From the NCBI GenBank assembly GCA_035610835.1, contig CM069452.1:23937121-24001120 (forward strand): a stretch of 64,000 bases of DNA. The letters are read 5' to 3'. Positions 52,321-64,000 of this stretch are shown here, one piece after another. Below the pieces are notes generated by a model that worked only from the letters and a program-made list of their open reading frames with translations, did no database searches and had not been told where the DNA came from. This DNA comes from Ophiura sarsii (lineage: Eukaryota; Echinodermata; Ophiuroidea; Amphilepidida; Ophiuridae). The number at the start of each line of letters is the position of its first letter. The first letter of the stretch is position 1. A program made the position numbers and the translations under genes.

Positions 52321-54992
52321 TATGTATAAGAAAAAGTCTGAAAAGTGGCATCCATGGTCCACCTATTATTTGATTGTCAATGAGAAATGACAAATACCTA
52401 TTTTGGCAACATTAATGCTGTTATGGCCCACCTATAATAGGTACCCAACAAATGCATTTGTAATGTAACTAAATCCAAGAAATATATTTTGGAGAAACTT
52501 AACCATATCCTACAGAAAGATATCACTTTTTGATTGAGTGTATATAAACATTTGTAAATATTTGAAATAATATGTTTTTATACCTTGATATTATGTAATC
52601 CATTTATATTATATACATTTGTTATATTATATGTGTGTGTTTGGGTGAATTTGTCTATATTATGTATGCTGTTTCTTTTTATATTCTTGTTGTTAATAAT
52701 TAATTGTATATACGCACTAATAACAAATTGGTTGAAATTATAACATAATACACAATCCTAAAAGCACAGCTTCATTAAAGGTGATCGTAGATTCTGTCAT
52801 ATCAATGCCTTTTCAAAGTTGTAATTGACTATCAATTAACCAACCCTATTTTGTCAAAACTTTAGGGCCCTCTCTCTCATATGAAAAGTCAGACTTCAAT
52901 CTCAACTAAATTTGGTGACAATAATAGATTGACCTCTAATGACCCTATGTGATCTTTGATCTCCCAGCCAGAGGGATTCACAAGTTGTGACTTGCAGTAT
53001 TTGTTTGTGAAATGTTACCACAAATATTGAGTTATTTTTTGACATTTCATGATTTCCTCATTTTCCGTTTTCTACTGCCATTTCCGTGAATTTTGTCCAT
53101 TTTCCATACCGCTGACAAATGGGGGAGGGCTTTACCTTAGCCGCCTTAGCACCACAATGATGAATAAATAGTCTGTGATGGCTTTGCATGTTGTCCTGCT
53201 TCAACTACAACTCTGGAAAGGTATCCTACTGTAAAGACCTTTTTGGTCTAGAAAACACAGCATGATTACATTTTTGAAGCTTGAATAATTTCAGTAATAT
53301 AACAAAAAAATATCATCTAAAATAGGAGGCACAGGTTTGCAGCCGGTTTTAAACAGAATAATTTTAAAATAATTCATATATGTATAGAGTTCTCCAAAGA
53401 GAATCTTATAACTATTTATACTGTTTGTGCAACACCTTGTGGGGTTTTCCCAATTAAAATTGTTACTGTTTTTTAAATAATAAATTAACAGAAGTTAACA
53501 TTCCACCAAGTTAACATGGTACTTTCAACACCTTGATATTCTTTCATAATGTATTTTGTAAAATTATTAAAAGTGTATATAATAGGTTTAAATGGGGTTG
53601 CCTTTATATTCCTTTGAACATAACATAACTGACCAAACTCAAAGGTGACTTCACCTCAATATATTGGTTAGTTTATAGTAAGTAGTAAGGTTAAATGTGA
53701 TCCAACATGAGTAAATGAGGCACAATGTGGCAGTTGCTAATTTGATTTAAGAGCACAAATGTAAGACACGATAAAAATATGTCAAGTTCATAAAAAGTCT
53801 TATTTCTGATATTTGATACATCTTGTATCCAACCAAAGACTCAAATTCATGCATGAAAATAGAGAGTTAAACTACAATTTGAGGTATTTATTTTCATTTA
53901 ATCCATTGATTTGTTAACAAAACAAAATCTGTAAATGCCCATAACTTTTGAGACATTATGTTTTGAGACAAAGTGATTTTCAATCATCTGTAACTTTGGT
54001 TAGGAATGTGATATAACATTGTCTCTTAACGTATACATAATATAATTATATAAATAATTGAATACTCATATTTCCCTCACTGTGTCTCATTTACTCGGGT
54101 TGGGTCACAGATATGGCCAATTGTAATTATGATGAAAATAAAAATATAAAACTTTGCTAAATTACTGTTCTTCCGTCCAGTTCAGAACACCTTGAAGTAT
54201 CTTTATTTGTACTATAACTATGAGAATAAAGTAAGTTAAAAAAGATCAGTATTTAAATATTTATACCAGAAAGGAGCGAGGCTCGCTTTATAATATTATG
54301 ATGTGTGCTAAAACATGTCAGGTTTGTGTAAAAACAAAGGTTGTACTTAAAAAAACCTTGTGTAAAGTATTTTTGTGACTAATATATACTGTTCATTAGA
54401 TGTATTGTTTATTAAAACCACACACTATTCTGATGTTTTGGGGATTTTTTCCAAATATCAGGATTAAAGCCATTCAAAGGCCAAGATACTTATTTTTATA
54501 GTTGGGTCAATAAAACAGTCTTGATTTGTCTCGGCTTTGTCAGATTGAAAATGCTAAGCTATATGTGGGAGAGGGGGATACATTTCTGTTTGCTCTTTCG
54601 CGTTCTCTCCTTTTTGAATACAAGTTTGTGATTTAGTAAAAAATGATTCTTTTGAATTAAACATCTCTCGAGCCTTACATTTAGTATTTTATGTGGGGAA
54701 GTTGGGACAATATCTTTATTTTGGATCTAAAATACAAGATAAGTAAATGTGTATTGTTTTTATGATGACTTTAGTTAATGTACGGTACTAGTAATGTGTG
54801 TGCCTTGCAAATAAGCAGTGCTTTTACTACAGCAATAATGTACAATGTGAAATCTTCATTTTGTGTTTTTCCCAAAATGTATGTCAAACATGGAAATCCA
54901 TTATATCATAATATAAGATTTTCATTGAGAATCTTATTTGTGAAAATTAGTTTCATGGTGAAACTGAGACATTATCGAGGAAAGGATGTTTT
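52321..54992. other. No gene seen
   Basis: AT-rich sequence beyond the probable 3' end of ADGRV1. Only short chance frames; no clear repeat ends found. Part could belong to a longer 3'UTR. Confidence 0.5.
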
Positions 54993-55231
54993 TTAACACT
55001 CTTCATGCGGCAGGCGTCTGCAGACGACATTCAAAACATTCACAAAATGTTTCAAAAATGTCAAAATCATTGAACCATTTCTGGAATCACCATGAGAAAT
55101 GCTTTGAAATAAGTACAAACATGCCTAGTATTGGTACAGTAATCCTTGAGATACAACTTGAAAGTTAGGAAAAGTTTCTGAAAATCTGTTTTGTATAATG
55201 GTAAAACCAATAGCCGCATGGAAAGTGTTAA
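54993..55231 (-). mobile_element. TTAA MITE family A, copy 6 (reverse, outside the gene)
   Basis: Reverse orientation, downstream of ADGRV1. Both TTAA sites are kept; the left arm has changes (cactcttcatgcggc). Confidence 0.77.
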
Positions 55232-55565
55232 GATGATCCACTATGGTGCAGGCCTTATTCAGCACTATCCTTGAATAGGCCTCATATTTTCCTGTATGGA
55301 ATAAATTGTTTACATTGTAAATGATAAGATCATTGTTGAACTTATTCCATTTTGGAGACCTATTTGAGGATATTGCTCTTTAGTAATTCAATGTACTGCA
55401 AAAGTAATGTCATCCTTATATCGCTACAAAGTAGATTGCCAAGTGTAAGCAATAAAATGAGATGTATTATGGCAAAACAAATAAATTTTCCATTTGAAAA
55501 TTGATATTGTCTGACTTGTGGCTCAATGTTTCATTTGATTCAGATTGACTTTGTATTAATATTTA

Positions 55566-55829
55566 TATACAGTTAAGCCCACAATTATTTATACCCTTTC
55601 AAAAAGGTGAGTATTTTGCGTTTTTCTCATATCTATACCAGCTGGAGTATTGGAACTTTCGCTTTACACAAAAGACAATTAGTTTGCAAGTACAAATCAA
55701 TATATTTGGGCTCAACATTGTTTGCGAAAGCGAAAGTTCCACCACTCCAGCTCGTATATATATAAGAAAAATGCAAAAAACTCATTTTTTTCAATGGGTA
55801 TGAATAATTGTGGGCTTAAAAACTGTATA
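55566..55829. mobile_element. Inverted-repeat MITE, TATACAGTTAAGCCCACAAT ends
   Basis: Left arm tatacagttaagcccacaat, then gcgttttt...agctggagta; right arm ctccagct, tgaataattgtgggctt, aaactgtata. TA-flanked; mariner-like. Confidence 0.75.
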
Positions 55830-55841
55830 CACAATAACAAG

Positions 55842-56478
55842 TACAGGGTGTCCCAAAAGTTTCGAAACCATTTTAAAGATTTGTATCGCTCTTTGAATAA
55901 GTTGCAGCACCAAACTCAAAAATATATTAGGAAAGAGAAAACTTGAGGAATCATATCGGTACCAAACATGACCCCTTTTTGAAGCCCTTCAATATAAATC
56001 ACACGCTGAAAGGTTTGGCTACATAACTCACAATACCATAACAGTGTTCAATTTGCACTGTTGTAAGTCACTGTAATCACATGCCATGTGTTCCTCGCAT
56101 TCCATTCATGTGGATTTTTTTCGAGACTTATTAAATGTGTACAGCATTAATAATGTTCATAATAAGGATTATTTCAATCTGAAATAAAAAAGAATCATTG
56201 CAGAGAACCTTTTTTCTCTTCATACCTCTTTACCTGTTGTCGTATCCTTGACTTTATTCAGTTCATTATACTACGCTTTTATATGAAAGTACAGTTTAAC
56301 AGATCAGGAAACTTTTGTCTGTATTTTGGCAACACAGATAGCTGTTATTATAAGTTTGGTACCAACATAATTCTACAAGTCTTCTCTATCCAAATATGTT
56401 TTTATATTTATACTGTGAATCATTTATCTAGGAATACAAAGTTTTGAAAAGATTTCGAAACTTTTGGGACACCCTGTA
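55842..56478. mobile_element. Mariner-type element, 637 bp, TACAGGGTGTCCCAAAAG ends
   Basis: Left end tacagggtgtcccaaaagtt, right end aacttttgggacaccctgta: perfect complements over about 25 bp (to cgaaac). No transposase frame. The adjacent element at 55566 ends only 12 bp away. Confidence 0.82.
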
Positions 56479-57537
56479 CTTGCAACAGAAATCTCAGTGC
56501 AAATTGGATGATGAACATCTTTGCCAACTGCTTGATTGGAGGTTGGAATTATATGAATGGAAATGCATAGATACCTTGTGGGTAAGTATTTACAGGATAC
56601 ATACAGTTTGGAGCTATGGAACTGCAACAACCTGTCCTTGATCATACAAAATCCTAATCAATTTACCTAACATCTCAAATTTAACTGAGTTATGGAGTTA
56701 ATCCAATTTCTGAGTTTCTGCATATCATATGCAAAGCTCATAAATAGAAGGGTTTTATAGACTCTAAATAAAAGATTCCTATAGTAATTTTTATATGTCC
56801 AAAATTGTATTTTCTCAGTATGATACGTAAAAACTCTTAACTTTGGAGGTTTAAATCGAGTCTGCAAAACCTATTATGGAGTTTTTGCTACCTGATTTTG
56901 GTGTTTTTGCGTATGGTACATAGAAACCCGATTTGGGGTTTCTGCAACAGGCACAGACACTCAAAATCACCGTTGTCTAGCAAATGATTTTGATTTGTGT
57001 AAACAATATTTTGGCAAATATGCGGAGGCTATTCTGCGAATGAAAAACACATAGACTTTATTAATTTCATAATTCTTTCTATTAGTTTTATTATAACACT
57101 TACTGCCAAAAATCCAGCATTTTCAAGTACAACGTGTGGCTAATAAAATAGATACTTTGATGTTATGTACTATACATAAAGAGGATAAATACAACATTAC
57201 AGAATGATACAAAATAATCATTAACAATTTGGTATATACATTTTTTAATGAGATTGAAAAGTTAGATTTGTTCAATTCAGATGCAGTGAACTAAAGGTCC
57301 CAGGCATACTATATGATGCACTTTATTCTGTTAAACTTGATTCATGGCTGTGACCAAAAGAACACTATTTCCATGTTCCTTTTAATCCTGACCGAGAGGG
57401 ATTTAAATCATGAAATGGCCCCATTTATAATGATAGATGATGAAAAAGGGTTCAAAAGAAAGAAAAATACCCCCCCCCCCATACAATTAGATCATGTTTG
57501 TTTGCATAACTCCATGCAGAATTATAAAGTTTGAAAA
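56479..57537. other. No gene seen
   Basis: AT-rich unique sequence with a C10-11 run near 57472. Nothing else found. Confidence 0.5.
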
Positions 57538-57998
57538 ATTGAAACACTTATGAAAAGGGAAATGCTTGGCTACCCATGACAAATTTCCCCTTTTCAATAT
57601 CGTGTTTACTTTTCACAAGATAGTCACAAAATGATGTTTTCAGAAAAAGTGGCACTTTTCAAGATCCTATACAATTAAGTTACAAAAACTGTCTCCAGGG
57701 CTTTTTTAAAATTCATTTTAGGTTTTTTTATTTTCAATTTAATAGCTGCTCCCTATTTGAAATGAAAAATAAAAGGATTGTTTCATGCTTGAATAGTCAA
57801 TAACATGACTAAAAAGTGCCACTTTTTCAGAAAACATCATTTTGGTAAAATGTTATTGTTTTGGGGCAAGTAAACATGATATTGAAAAGGGGAAAATGTG
57901 TGTGGGTAGCCAAGCGTTTTGCGGAAATGTGACTATTTTGGTAAACATGATATTGAAAAGGGTAGCCACACGTTTCTCCTTTTCATAAGTGTTTCAAT
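57538..57998. mobile_element. Foldback element with long complementary arms
   Basis: Left attgaaacacttatgaaaag and right cttttcataagtgtttcaat are perfect ends. Inside, ggcacttttcaag/ aaaaagtgccact and gaaaaggg/ccccttttc blocks also pair. A part around gtaaacatgatattgaaaag is repeated twice in the right arm. Confidence 0.75.
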
Positions 57999-58953
57999 AT
58001 CTTAAAACTTATAATTGTGTGTAGCGTTATTAAACAAATGTGATCTAATTTTACTTCTTTGAAACCCTTTATATCTTAAATAGAGCTTGTAAGCATTCTT
58101 CTGAGACAAATATGTACCTATAGATTTGGGACTAATTTAGTACTTTTTTTCTAAATATCTCTCAGGTCTAAATTTTGCAAGGGTAATGAAAAAATGTAGG
58201 CTTTCTTCTGATTCCAAAATCTTAATTTGATAGAAAAATCTTAGGCTCCATAGAAATAATTAGGTCCAAAATTCACCCCTACTAAAATCAAGACAAAAAT
58301 GTAGACATGTTGACAAAGGTTGTCAGTTTGAATCCGGTCAAAAGCACATGGTGGCTGCTTTTGATGAAAGATATATTATACACGTTATTCGTAATTGGCG
58401 ATTTCAAATCAAAGAGGGAGACATACTCGATTTCACGCCGATAAACATACAAGCTCGTACTTTTACTGCAATATAATGAACTGTGAACTTCTACATTTTC
58501 CTAGATAGTGTCAGTTACCAGCAAACATTTCATTTCAAACTAGTGGAATAGATAGTTTATACGTTCAAGTTTATTTCACGAATGTAATAGGTCAAATATT
58601 GAACAGCTCAGAAGTATGAAGCATTTGTTATGTTTAGTGCAAAGTTCACCACATTGAAAAACTACATTACTCTCGTCTCGGCTACATCCTTGGCCTTGTT
58701 TTCGGAGCACTAATTGCTCTGAGCATGCTCAGTTGGATAGCATGGCCCTCTTTTGACGTACATGCGCCAATTATGAATAACGTCTATTGATGCATTTTGA
58801 CATTTGCATTGCATACACATTGTTTCTCACGATAGAAAGTGAATACATTTGTTATTTATGGATAGCTCTACACAAATTCTCAATATCTAGTGAAATCTGC
58901 ATAGAATTAATTGGCACCATTGCGATGGGTTTGAATTCATAGGATTCAAATGA
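57999..58953. other. No gene seen
   Basis: No reading frame or repeat boundary that I can support. Confidence 0.5.
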
Positions 58954-59327
58954 TTAAAGGCATATTATGTGATCTTTTCCAAGTAGCGCCCTCTATCATT
59001 GATTTTTACTATGAAAGCAGATTTTCTTGCAGATTTGCACTTTTGATCATAAATCATAAATATCTTCTAAGTTACAGATCGATACGATTCCTAATTACTT
59101 CAAAATCATGGTTTGAAAATAGATTGTACCGAGCAGTACAATCTATTTTTTCAAATTTTACTCTAAATTCACTCTAAAACCATGATTTTGAGGTTATTAT
59201 CGCTGTGTTACTTGGAATATATTTATGATTTATGATCAGAAAAGTAAATCTGCAAGAAAATCTGCCTTCAATTTTTTTTCAAGGATTGAGGGCGTCCCCT
59301 GGAAAAGATCACATAATATACCTTTAA
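58954..59327. mobile_element. TTAA foldback element F
   Basis: TTAA-aggcatattatgtgatcttt at the left, aaagatcacataatatacct-TTAA at the right. Inner blocks (agattttcttgcagattt / aaatctgcaagaaaatct; atcataaatcataaatat) also pair, giving arms of about 150 bp. Confidence 0.82.
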
Positions 59328-60540
59328 GATTTAACAGTTGCCTGTAAGTTTTAATGTACAACTGTGTGAATACAATCTTAGTACTGAATGACAATTATTT
59401 ATGAATACAAAAATAGTACATTTCTGATCTGCTGTGCCCCAGACTCTATATTCCCCATGCTTCCAGAGCAGGAAAGTCATACTAGGCATTATCCAATGTG
59501 GTGTGATATTGCAATGGAATTTTCAACTTCCATTGTAACAGGTTTCAATCTATTGCATTTACGCTGACATTCCTCCGTTTTTACCCCTTATCAAATGCAG
59601 TGAGACCTATGGTGATATGACATGACTTGCATTGATGTAAGGATAACCCAAGGGGAAAATACCTGTTCTACTGGCCCGTCGGACCCTTATTCAAATTTGA
59701 GAAAGAAAAAAAAGTTACAAATTGTTTGAAAATATTTTGGGGAAATTTGACACATTTATAAAAAAAAATGAAAATTCACCAAAATGTTCACAAATATTTT
59801 GGAGAAAAATACTGCCTACCTGAGAGGACCAAAAACTGTAGAACAGGGTGTGGGGTTTTGTTGTCTCCTAAGCAACCAAATTACATAAATAATGCATAGG
59901 TATGAATGTAACTATACCAATCATGGTTTATGAACATGTGTCATAATAAATATTGCTTCTCATACTTTCTCTTCTGTGATGTCATCAAGACCATTAGCAT
60001 AAAAATTAATACTTAACTGCCTATGTTATATACACCTAACACAAAATGTTCCAAACCATGTGCTTTGATGTTGGGTAATTAATAATCAATAATCGGTACC
60101 AAAAATCTGAGATATACATTGAATGAGCAAATTTCTTCTTTCTAGTTTGATACCTCGTTCATAAAAATTGAATGAATACTGTTAACATTATGATCCGGGG
60201 TGGGATTGGGGCTTTGGAAAAGGGAAGGAAAGGAAAAGAAAGGGAGAAGAGATTGAGAAAAGAGGAAGGAAAAATAACAGAAAGAAAGTAAAAAGAGGAA
60301 GGGTGTCCCTTTGAAATTCCTACCCACTTTTAGGGGTGTTTTATTTACCTACAAAATAGCTTAAGGTCTCCAGCACAAATCATACACCTTGTTTTAGGGA
60401 ATCTTTGCAAAAAAGCAAGCAAATAGATTGGCACATTTTATACCTTTTTTAATTTAGTAATGAAAAACATTAGAACAACAGACAAAAACAAGAATGTTGT
60501 GTAATTGTTTGGAATTTACACTTTGACAACAGTACAAATA
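59328..60540. other. No gene seen
   Basis: Contains the diverged Harbinger-like copy (59643-59872) and a purine-rich stretch at 60216-60300. No coding signal. Confidence 0.5.
59643..59872. mobile_element. Harbinger-like MITE Q, diverged copy
   Basis: Ctgttctactggcccgtcgg at the left and aactgtagaacagggtgtgg at the right recall the same family. Ends are not exact. Confidence 0.45.
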
Positions 60541-60967
60541 TTATCTTTCTCTTGGAACGTAGGAAGCATGTACTGTTCGCTGCTTCCAGACTGCGAATAT
60601 CCAACAGATCCTGGCCTTGTTGAGAAGAAAGTGATGACTCCAGACATTATCAGAGCTATCCTGAAGCAAGGCCCTTGTCAACCAGGACTGAAGAGGCCTT
60701 TTCAATTCCCTGACAATGAAGCAGGAAGAGCTTTTAGACCATACTGGTACCATAGGGATATGAAAAATGGTTTAGAAAGTTACAGAGACTGGCTTGTGTA
60801 TTTCGCCCAAAAAGATCACATAATACTGCTTCACATGTTGGCTATTTGCGAACAGATCAGACAAACACTATGATCCAGCGTTTGCAGAGCATGATCAATG
60901 GGTTTAATAAGTGGAGGAAAGCAACTGAAATGATAAGGGTTCATGAGAAATCATCTTTTCATTCATA

Positions 60968-61310
60968 AAGGACAGACGCAAAAACCACAGACTTGCCTGC
61001 CTTCACAAAATGACCAACGGCCAGATAGACATCAACCACAAAGACTACACTACACCGAAGACAACTAGAAGCAGGCGTGGTCATACACAGCAATTCCAGC
61101 AGAAGCATCCAATAACTGACACATATGCCAACTCTTTCTTCATAAGGACTGTCAGTGATTGGAACAAACTATCTCCCGAAATCGTTGAAAACACTGATCC
61201 ATCCAAATTCATAACTGCCCTTTACCGCCCCCTCTGTTCCTTCAACTAACCCTCCCCTCCGTCACACCTCCAGTCAAAACTCTGTTTGAGTAATTGGAGG
61301 TTTACCAATC
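60968..61310 (+). mobile_element. CR1-like LINE 3' end inserted in the hAT pseudogene
   Basis: The frame to 61249 encodes TRSRRGHTQQFQQKH and SFFIRTVSDWNKLSPEIVEN, the familiar C-terminus of CR1/Jockey-type reverse transcriptases. A short 3' flank follows, then hAT coding sequence resumes. Confidence 0.75.
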
Positions 61311-61664
61311 CAAGATCCAAATTTGCAATCTCTAAGACAATTTGTTGCGACCACCTCTCGTCTGAAACTCAACATGGCCATTAACCAGGAACAGATACGA
61401 GCTCACAAAGAGCCGATTGCTCACAACCGTAAAGTGTTGTATCATTTACTAGATATTTCACTTTTCTTGGCCAGGCAAAATCTTGCGTTTTGCGGTCATA
61501 GAGAAACAAGATTCAGTTGTCCTGACAATACTAATGAAGGTACATTTCCTGTATTGTATGCTTGATCGCAAAGTATGACAGTGTCTAGAAGCTAAACACA
61601 TTGCAAAGGCTGATCAGAATAAATTATATCTAAGCCCAAAATATCCTAAATTATTTCATTGTAG

Positions 61665-62042
61665 CACTGGCAGATGCTTATTAGATCTTAGATAAATCGT
61701 CCATCAAACAATTGGTGGTTGGTAGGGAAATGGCGGTGTCATTGCTGGGTGTTTTACAATGGTTGTTGGTTCTTGGTAATGGCATGCGATTGGCATGCAG
61801 TGCAATTAAGTTTGGATTGCAAATTTGTCGTCAGTGTAATTTAATATTTATAATGCTCGCCGCTCTTTGTATCTGGTATTTTTATATTTGTATAATAACT
61901 ATTGTGTTTTATCATATATTCATTGATTTAATTTGTATCATTTGTAAATTGAGATTTCTATATTATATTTTTTTAGGCGCCTTGCGGTTGTTTGCAACAT
62001 AAGGCGCTGGATACATTTTATTTTATTATTATTATGTATTAC
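61665..62042 (+). mobile_element. L2-like LINE/SINE tail inserted in the hAT pseudogene
   Basis: Ends in aggcgccttgcggttgtttg, ataaggcgctggatac and (ATT)n, the paired GGCGC tail of L2-type elements. hAT sequence resumes at about 62044. The left edge is approximate. Confidence 0.6.
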
Positions 62043-62202
62043 AGAACGTCATCCTTACGGGAGTAATTAAGAATGCACATTATTATGGAATAATTCTGGA
62101 CTCAACAATCAACATTTCACACATAAGTACCAATTGTCATTTTGCGTTTGCTATGTGGATGATATGTTTGAGATTCAGGTTTTTTGGAATTTGCTGACCT
62201 AA

Positions 62203-62766
62203 AGGCAAGCGACTCAGCTACTATGTTCCAAATGCTCGAGCAGATTTTGCAGAAGCATGACTCAAACATCAGATAGATTAAATCACTATATGATGGTGCC
62301 AGTAATATTTTGGGACATAGGGAAGTGACTCAGCTACTCTGTTCCAAGAACTCGAGCATGTTTTGCAGAAGCATGACTTAGACATCAGATGGATTAGATC
62401 ACAATCTTATGATGGTGCCAGTAATATTTTGGGACATAGGGAAGTGACTCAGCTACTCTGTTCCAAGAACTCGAGCATGTTTTGCAGAAGCATGACTTAG
62501 ACATCAGATGGATTAGATCACAATCTTATGATGGTGCCAGTAATATTTTGGGACATAGGGAAGTGACTCAGCTACTCTGTTCCAAGAACTCAAGCATGTT
62601 TTGCAGAAGCATTACTTAGACATCAGATGGATTAGATCACAATCTTATGATGGTGCCAGTAATATTTTGGGACATAGGGAAGTGACTCAGCTACTCTGTT
62701 CCAAGAACTCAAGCATGTTTTGCAGAAGCATTACTTAGACATCAGATGGATTAGATCACAATCTTA
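62203..62766 (+). repeat. 119-bp tandem array derived from the hAT transposase
   Basis: Units begin at 62322, 62441, 62560 and 62679 (the last one cut at 62766); an older, diverged unit precedes at 62203. Each unit encodes KHDLDIRWIRSQSYDGASN in one frame, the hAT catalytic-core region. 119 is not a multiple of three, so the array breaks the frame. Confidence 0.92.
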
Positions 62767-62767
62767 T

Positions 62768-63461
62768 TGTAACGCCTGAGCCTTTACTGCCCTCACCTGA
62801 TTGTTACTCTAAACTCTTATACCTTGATTAATGTTTACAAATGATTATGCTGACTGACGAGTTGACTTGTGCTAATTTATTTTTGACCTAATCTCTGGGC
62901 TGACATACTGCGCGTTGGGATTAATCTAATAATATCTTTCGGTCTTTTATTCTTTTTATCTTGAAATTAGCACTATTTGCGATCTAAATTGTCCTATATG
63001 TTTCCCCTCTAGTGCTCTGACCTAGCATCTTCTTATGGTACGCAATAGCGGCATAGAAGTGGCTAGATTGGAGACCTGGAGGGGCGACGCATTTTCGCGT
63101 CGTGACGCATTTAGCGACGGCTCGTGTGTGGCGCCCTTATGGTCGATGCATATGGTGATGGATGCGGGCATTCTTTAGTTTACCTTTTGTTATGATCGAG
63201 ACGTGTTTTATTTTACGGGTAACATAGCCGACCGCTTAGTGACTATGACCATTCAGTTTAGCGGCTGTCTCTGTATTTTTAGGGATTCGTTATACATGTT
63301 TGATTGGATTAAACATTGATTTACTTGTTGCCGCCGTGCATAATTAAGAACTGAATCTTTTGGTTTGTATGTTGCCTGTATCGTCTGTATTTGTTTTGAT
63401 TACTTCATCTCTTGATTTGGCCACCTTAAACAAGCTACACGCTACCTATCAATTTGTTACA
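62768..63461 (+). mobile_element. 5' LTR of an LTR retrotransposon
   Basis: 694 bp starting TGTAACGCCTGAGCC and ending CAATTTGTTACA, the TG...CA form with a 6-bp inverted TGTAAC/GTTACA. A primer-binding-like sequence (ttggtggcagccagggttt) directly follows. It interrupts the 119-bp array. Confidence 0.78.
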
Positions 63462-63480
63462 TTGGTGGCAGCCAGGGTTT
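63462..63480 (+). other. Primer binding site of the LTR retrotransposon
   Basis: Tggtggcagccagggttt directly after the LTR; tggtggcagc sequences in this place are common in Gypsy-type elements and would pair with a tRNA 3' end. The tRNA is not identified. Confidence 0.65.
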
Positions 63481-64000
63481 ACGCTAAGTAACGCTACCTT
63501 GCGTTATGGCGTTATATACGCCATTTTTTCGATTTATAAAATTAAAATGTCCTGTGTTATTGCGTTCTGCTTGGACGCACTAGCTTGATCACGAATTCAC
63601 GATGCATCGCAGTTACAAAGATCTGAAATTGCATCAAAATTCGATAAGCTTAATTGTTGAAAATGTCCCCAACGTGCCCAAATATTTCTCATTTGCGCAG
63701 TGTTTTAGTATCAAAACAAATCAGTGCATATACACAGACACTCAGCAAAGTTGACATGATGGGATGTGTACAACCAAACTTGCACGATAATTTTAGCCCA
63801 TTATTGACCAATTCACAGATCAAGGAGTTAGATTCCTGGAATTTTGAAGAGGAAATGGCTACTGATAGGCCTACATCCAAAAGTAATACTACTACTCAGT
63901 CTACTGATTGGATTTGATTTGGTTGTCTATTTTTGTGTGTACTTATTATTATATATTTGCTCTTTGTGTATTGATTGCTTTGTAATTTTTTGTATTGTTT
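63462..64000 (+). mobile_element. Internal start of the LTR retrotransposon (cut by window edge)
   Basis: Leader followed by an 87-codon frame at 63654-63917 (MLKMSPTCPNISHL, ending TQSTDWI) that I do not recognise. The rest is outside the window, so class and completeness are open. Confidence 0.5.

Larger units (their letters stand above)
60556..62767 (+). pseudogene. hAT transposase pseudogene (ZMYM1-like)
   Basis: Fragments in the right order: CEYPTDPGLVEKKV, LKQGPCQPGLKRPFQFP, GRAFRPYWYHRD and YRDWLVYFAQKD (60590-60810) are the TTF-type start; KWRKATEMIRVHEKSSFH follows one base out of frame (60915-60965); HNRKVLYHLLDISLFLARQ and LAFCGHRETRF at 61414-61515; HIAKADQNKLYLSPKYP at about 61598; VIKNAHYYGIILDST at 62062; then WIRSQSYDGASNILGH in the tandem array. 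Frameshifts, stops and two inserted LINE pieces make it dead. The 3' third is cut off by an LTR element. Confidence 0.8.

Noticed and set aside
54778..54996. 72-codon plus-strand frame downstream of ADGRV1
   Set aside because: Low-complexity composition, no domain, and it ends in the family A element; a chance frame.

Overview
This is an AT-rich, intron-dense metazoan chromosome window, most likely from a marine invertebrate deuterostome such as an echinoderm or hemichordate. The lineage is inferred from a vertebrate-like ADGRV1 gene, a DIRS retrotransposon, tRNA-derived SINEs with L2-like tails and very many small DNA transposons. The species cannot be fixed from the sequence alone.

Positions 1-51601 on the plus strand hold the 3' part of one very large gene, the adhesion GPCR ADGRV1 (GPR98/VLGR1). 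I could chain 42 coding exons by splice sites and reading phase from the left window edge to a stop codon at 51599-51601. The frame closes exactly, giving a 2249-residue C-terminal part. It contains the end of one Calx-beta unit, eleven further Calx-beta units (exons 1-27), the GAIN domain (exons 27-33), a GPS with a cleavable His-Leu-Ser, seven transmembrane helices (exons 33-40) and a cytoplasmic tail ending in the PDZ ligand DTHL (exons 40-42). One GAIN exon is present twice in tandem, 130 bp apart, with identical predicted protein.

The introns are full of mobile elements. There are many short palindromic elements: several families flanked by TTAA, several TA-flanked mariner-type families, one hAT-type element with a perfect 8-bp target duplication, and one Harbinger-like family. 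There are also SINEs and LINE remnants. The last intron (38358-51121, 12.8 kb) contains an apparently complete 7.6-kb DIRS retrotransposon on the minus strand (gag, RT/RNase H, tyrosine recombinase, inverted terminal repeats, internal complementary region) and a 13-copy 71-bp satellite.

Downstream of the gene (51602-64000) I see a probable 3'UTR, then gene-poor DNA with more short inverted-repeat elements. At the right end is a nested transposon block: a decayed hAT (ZMYM1-like) transposase interrupted by a CR1-like LINE end and an L2-like tail, a 119-bp tandem array made from the transposase sequence itself, and the 5' LTR plus primer binding site of an LTR retrotransposon that runs out of the window.
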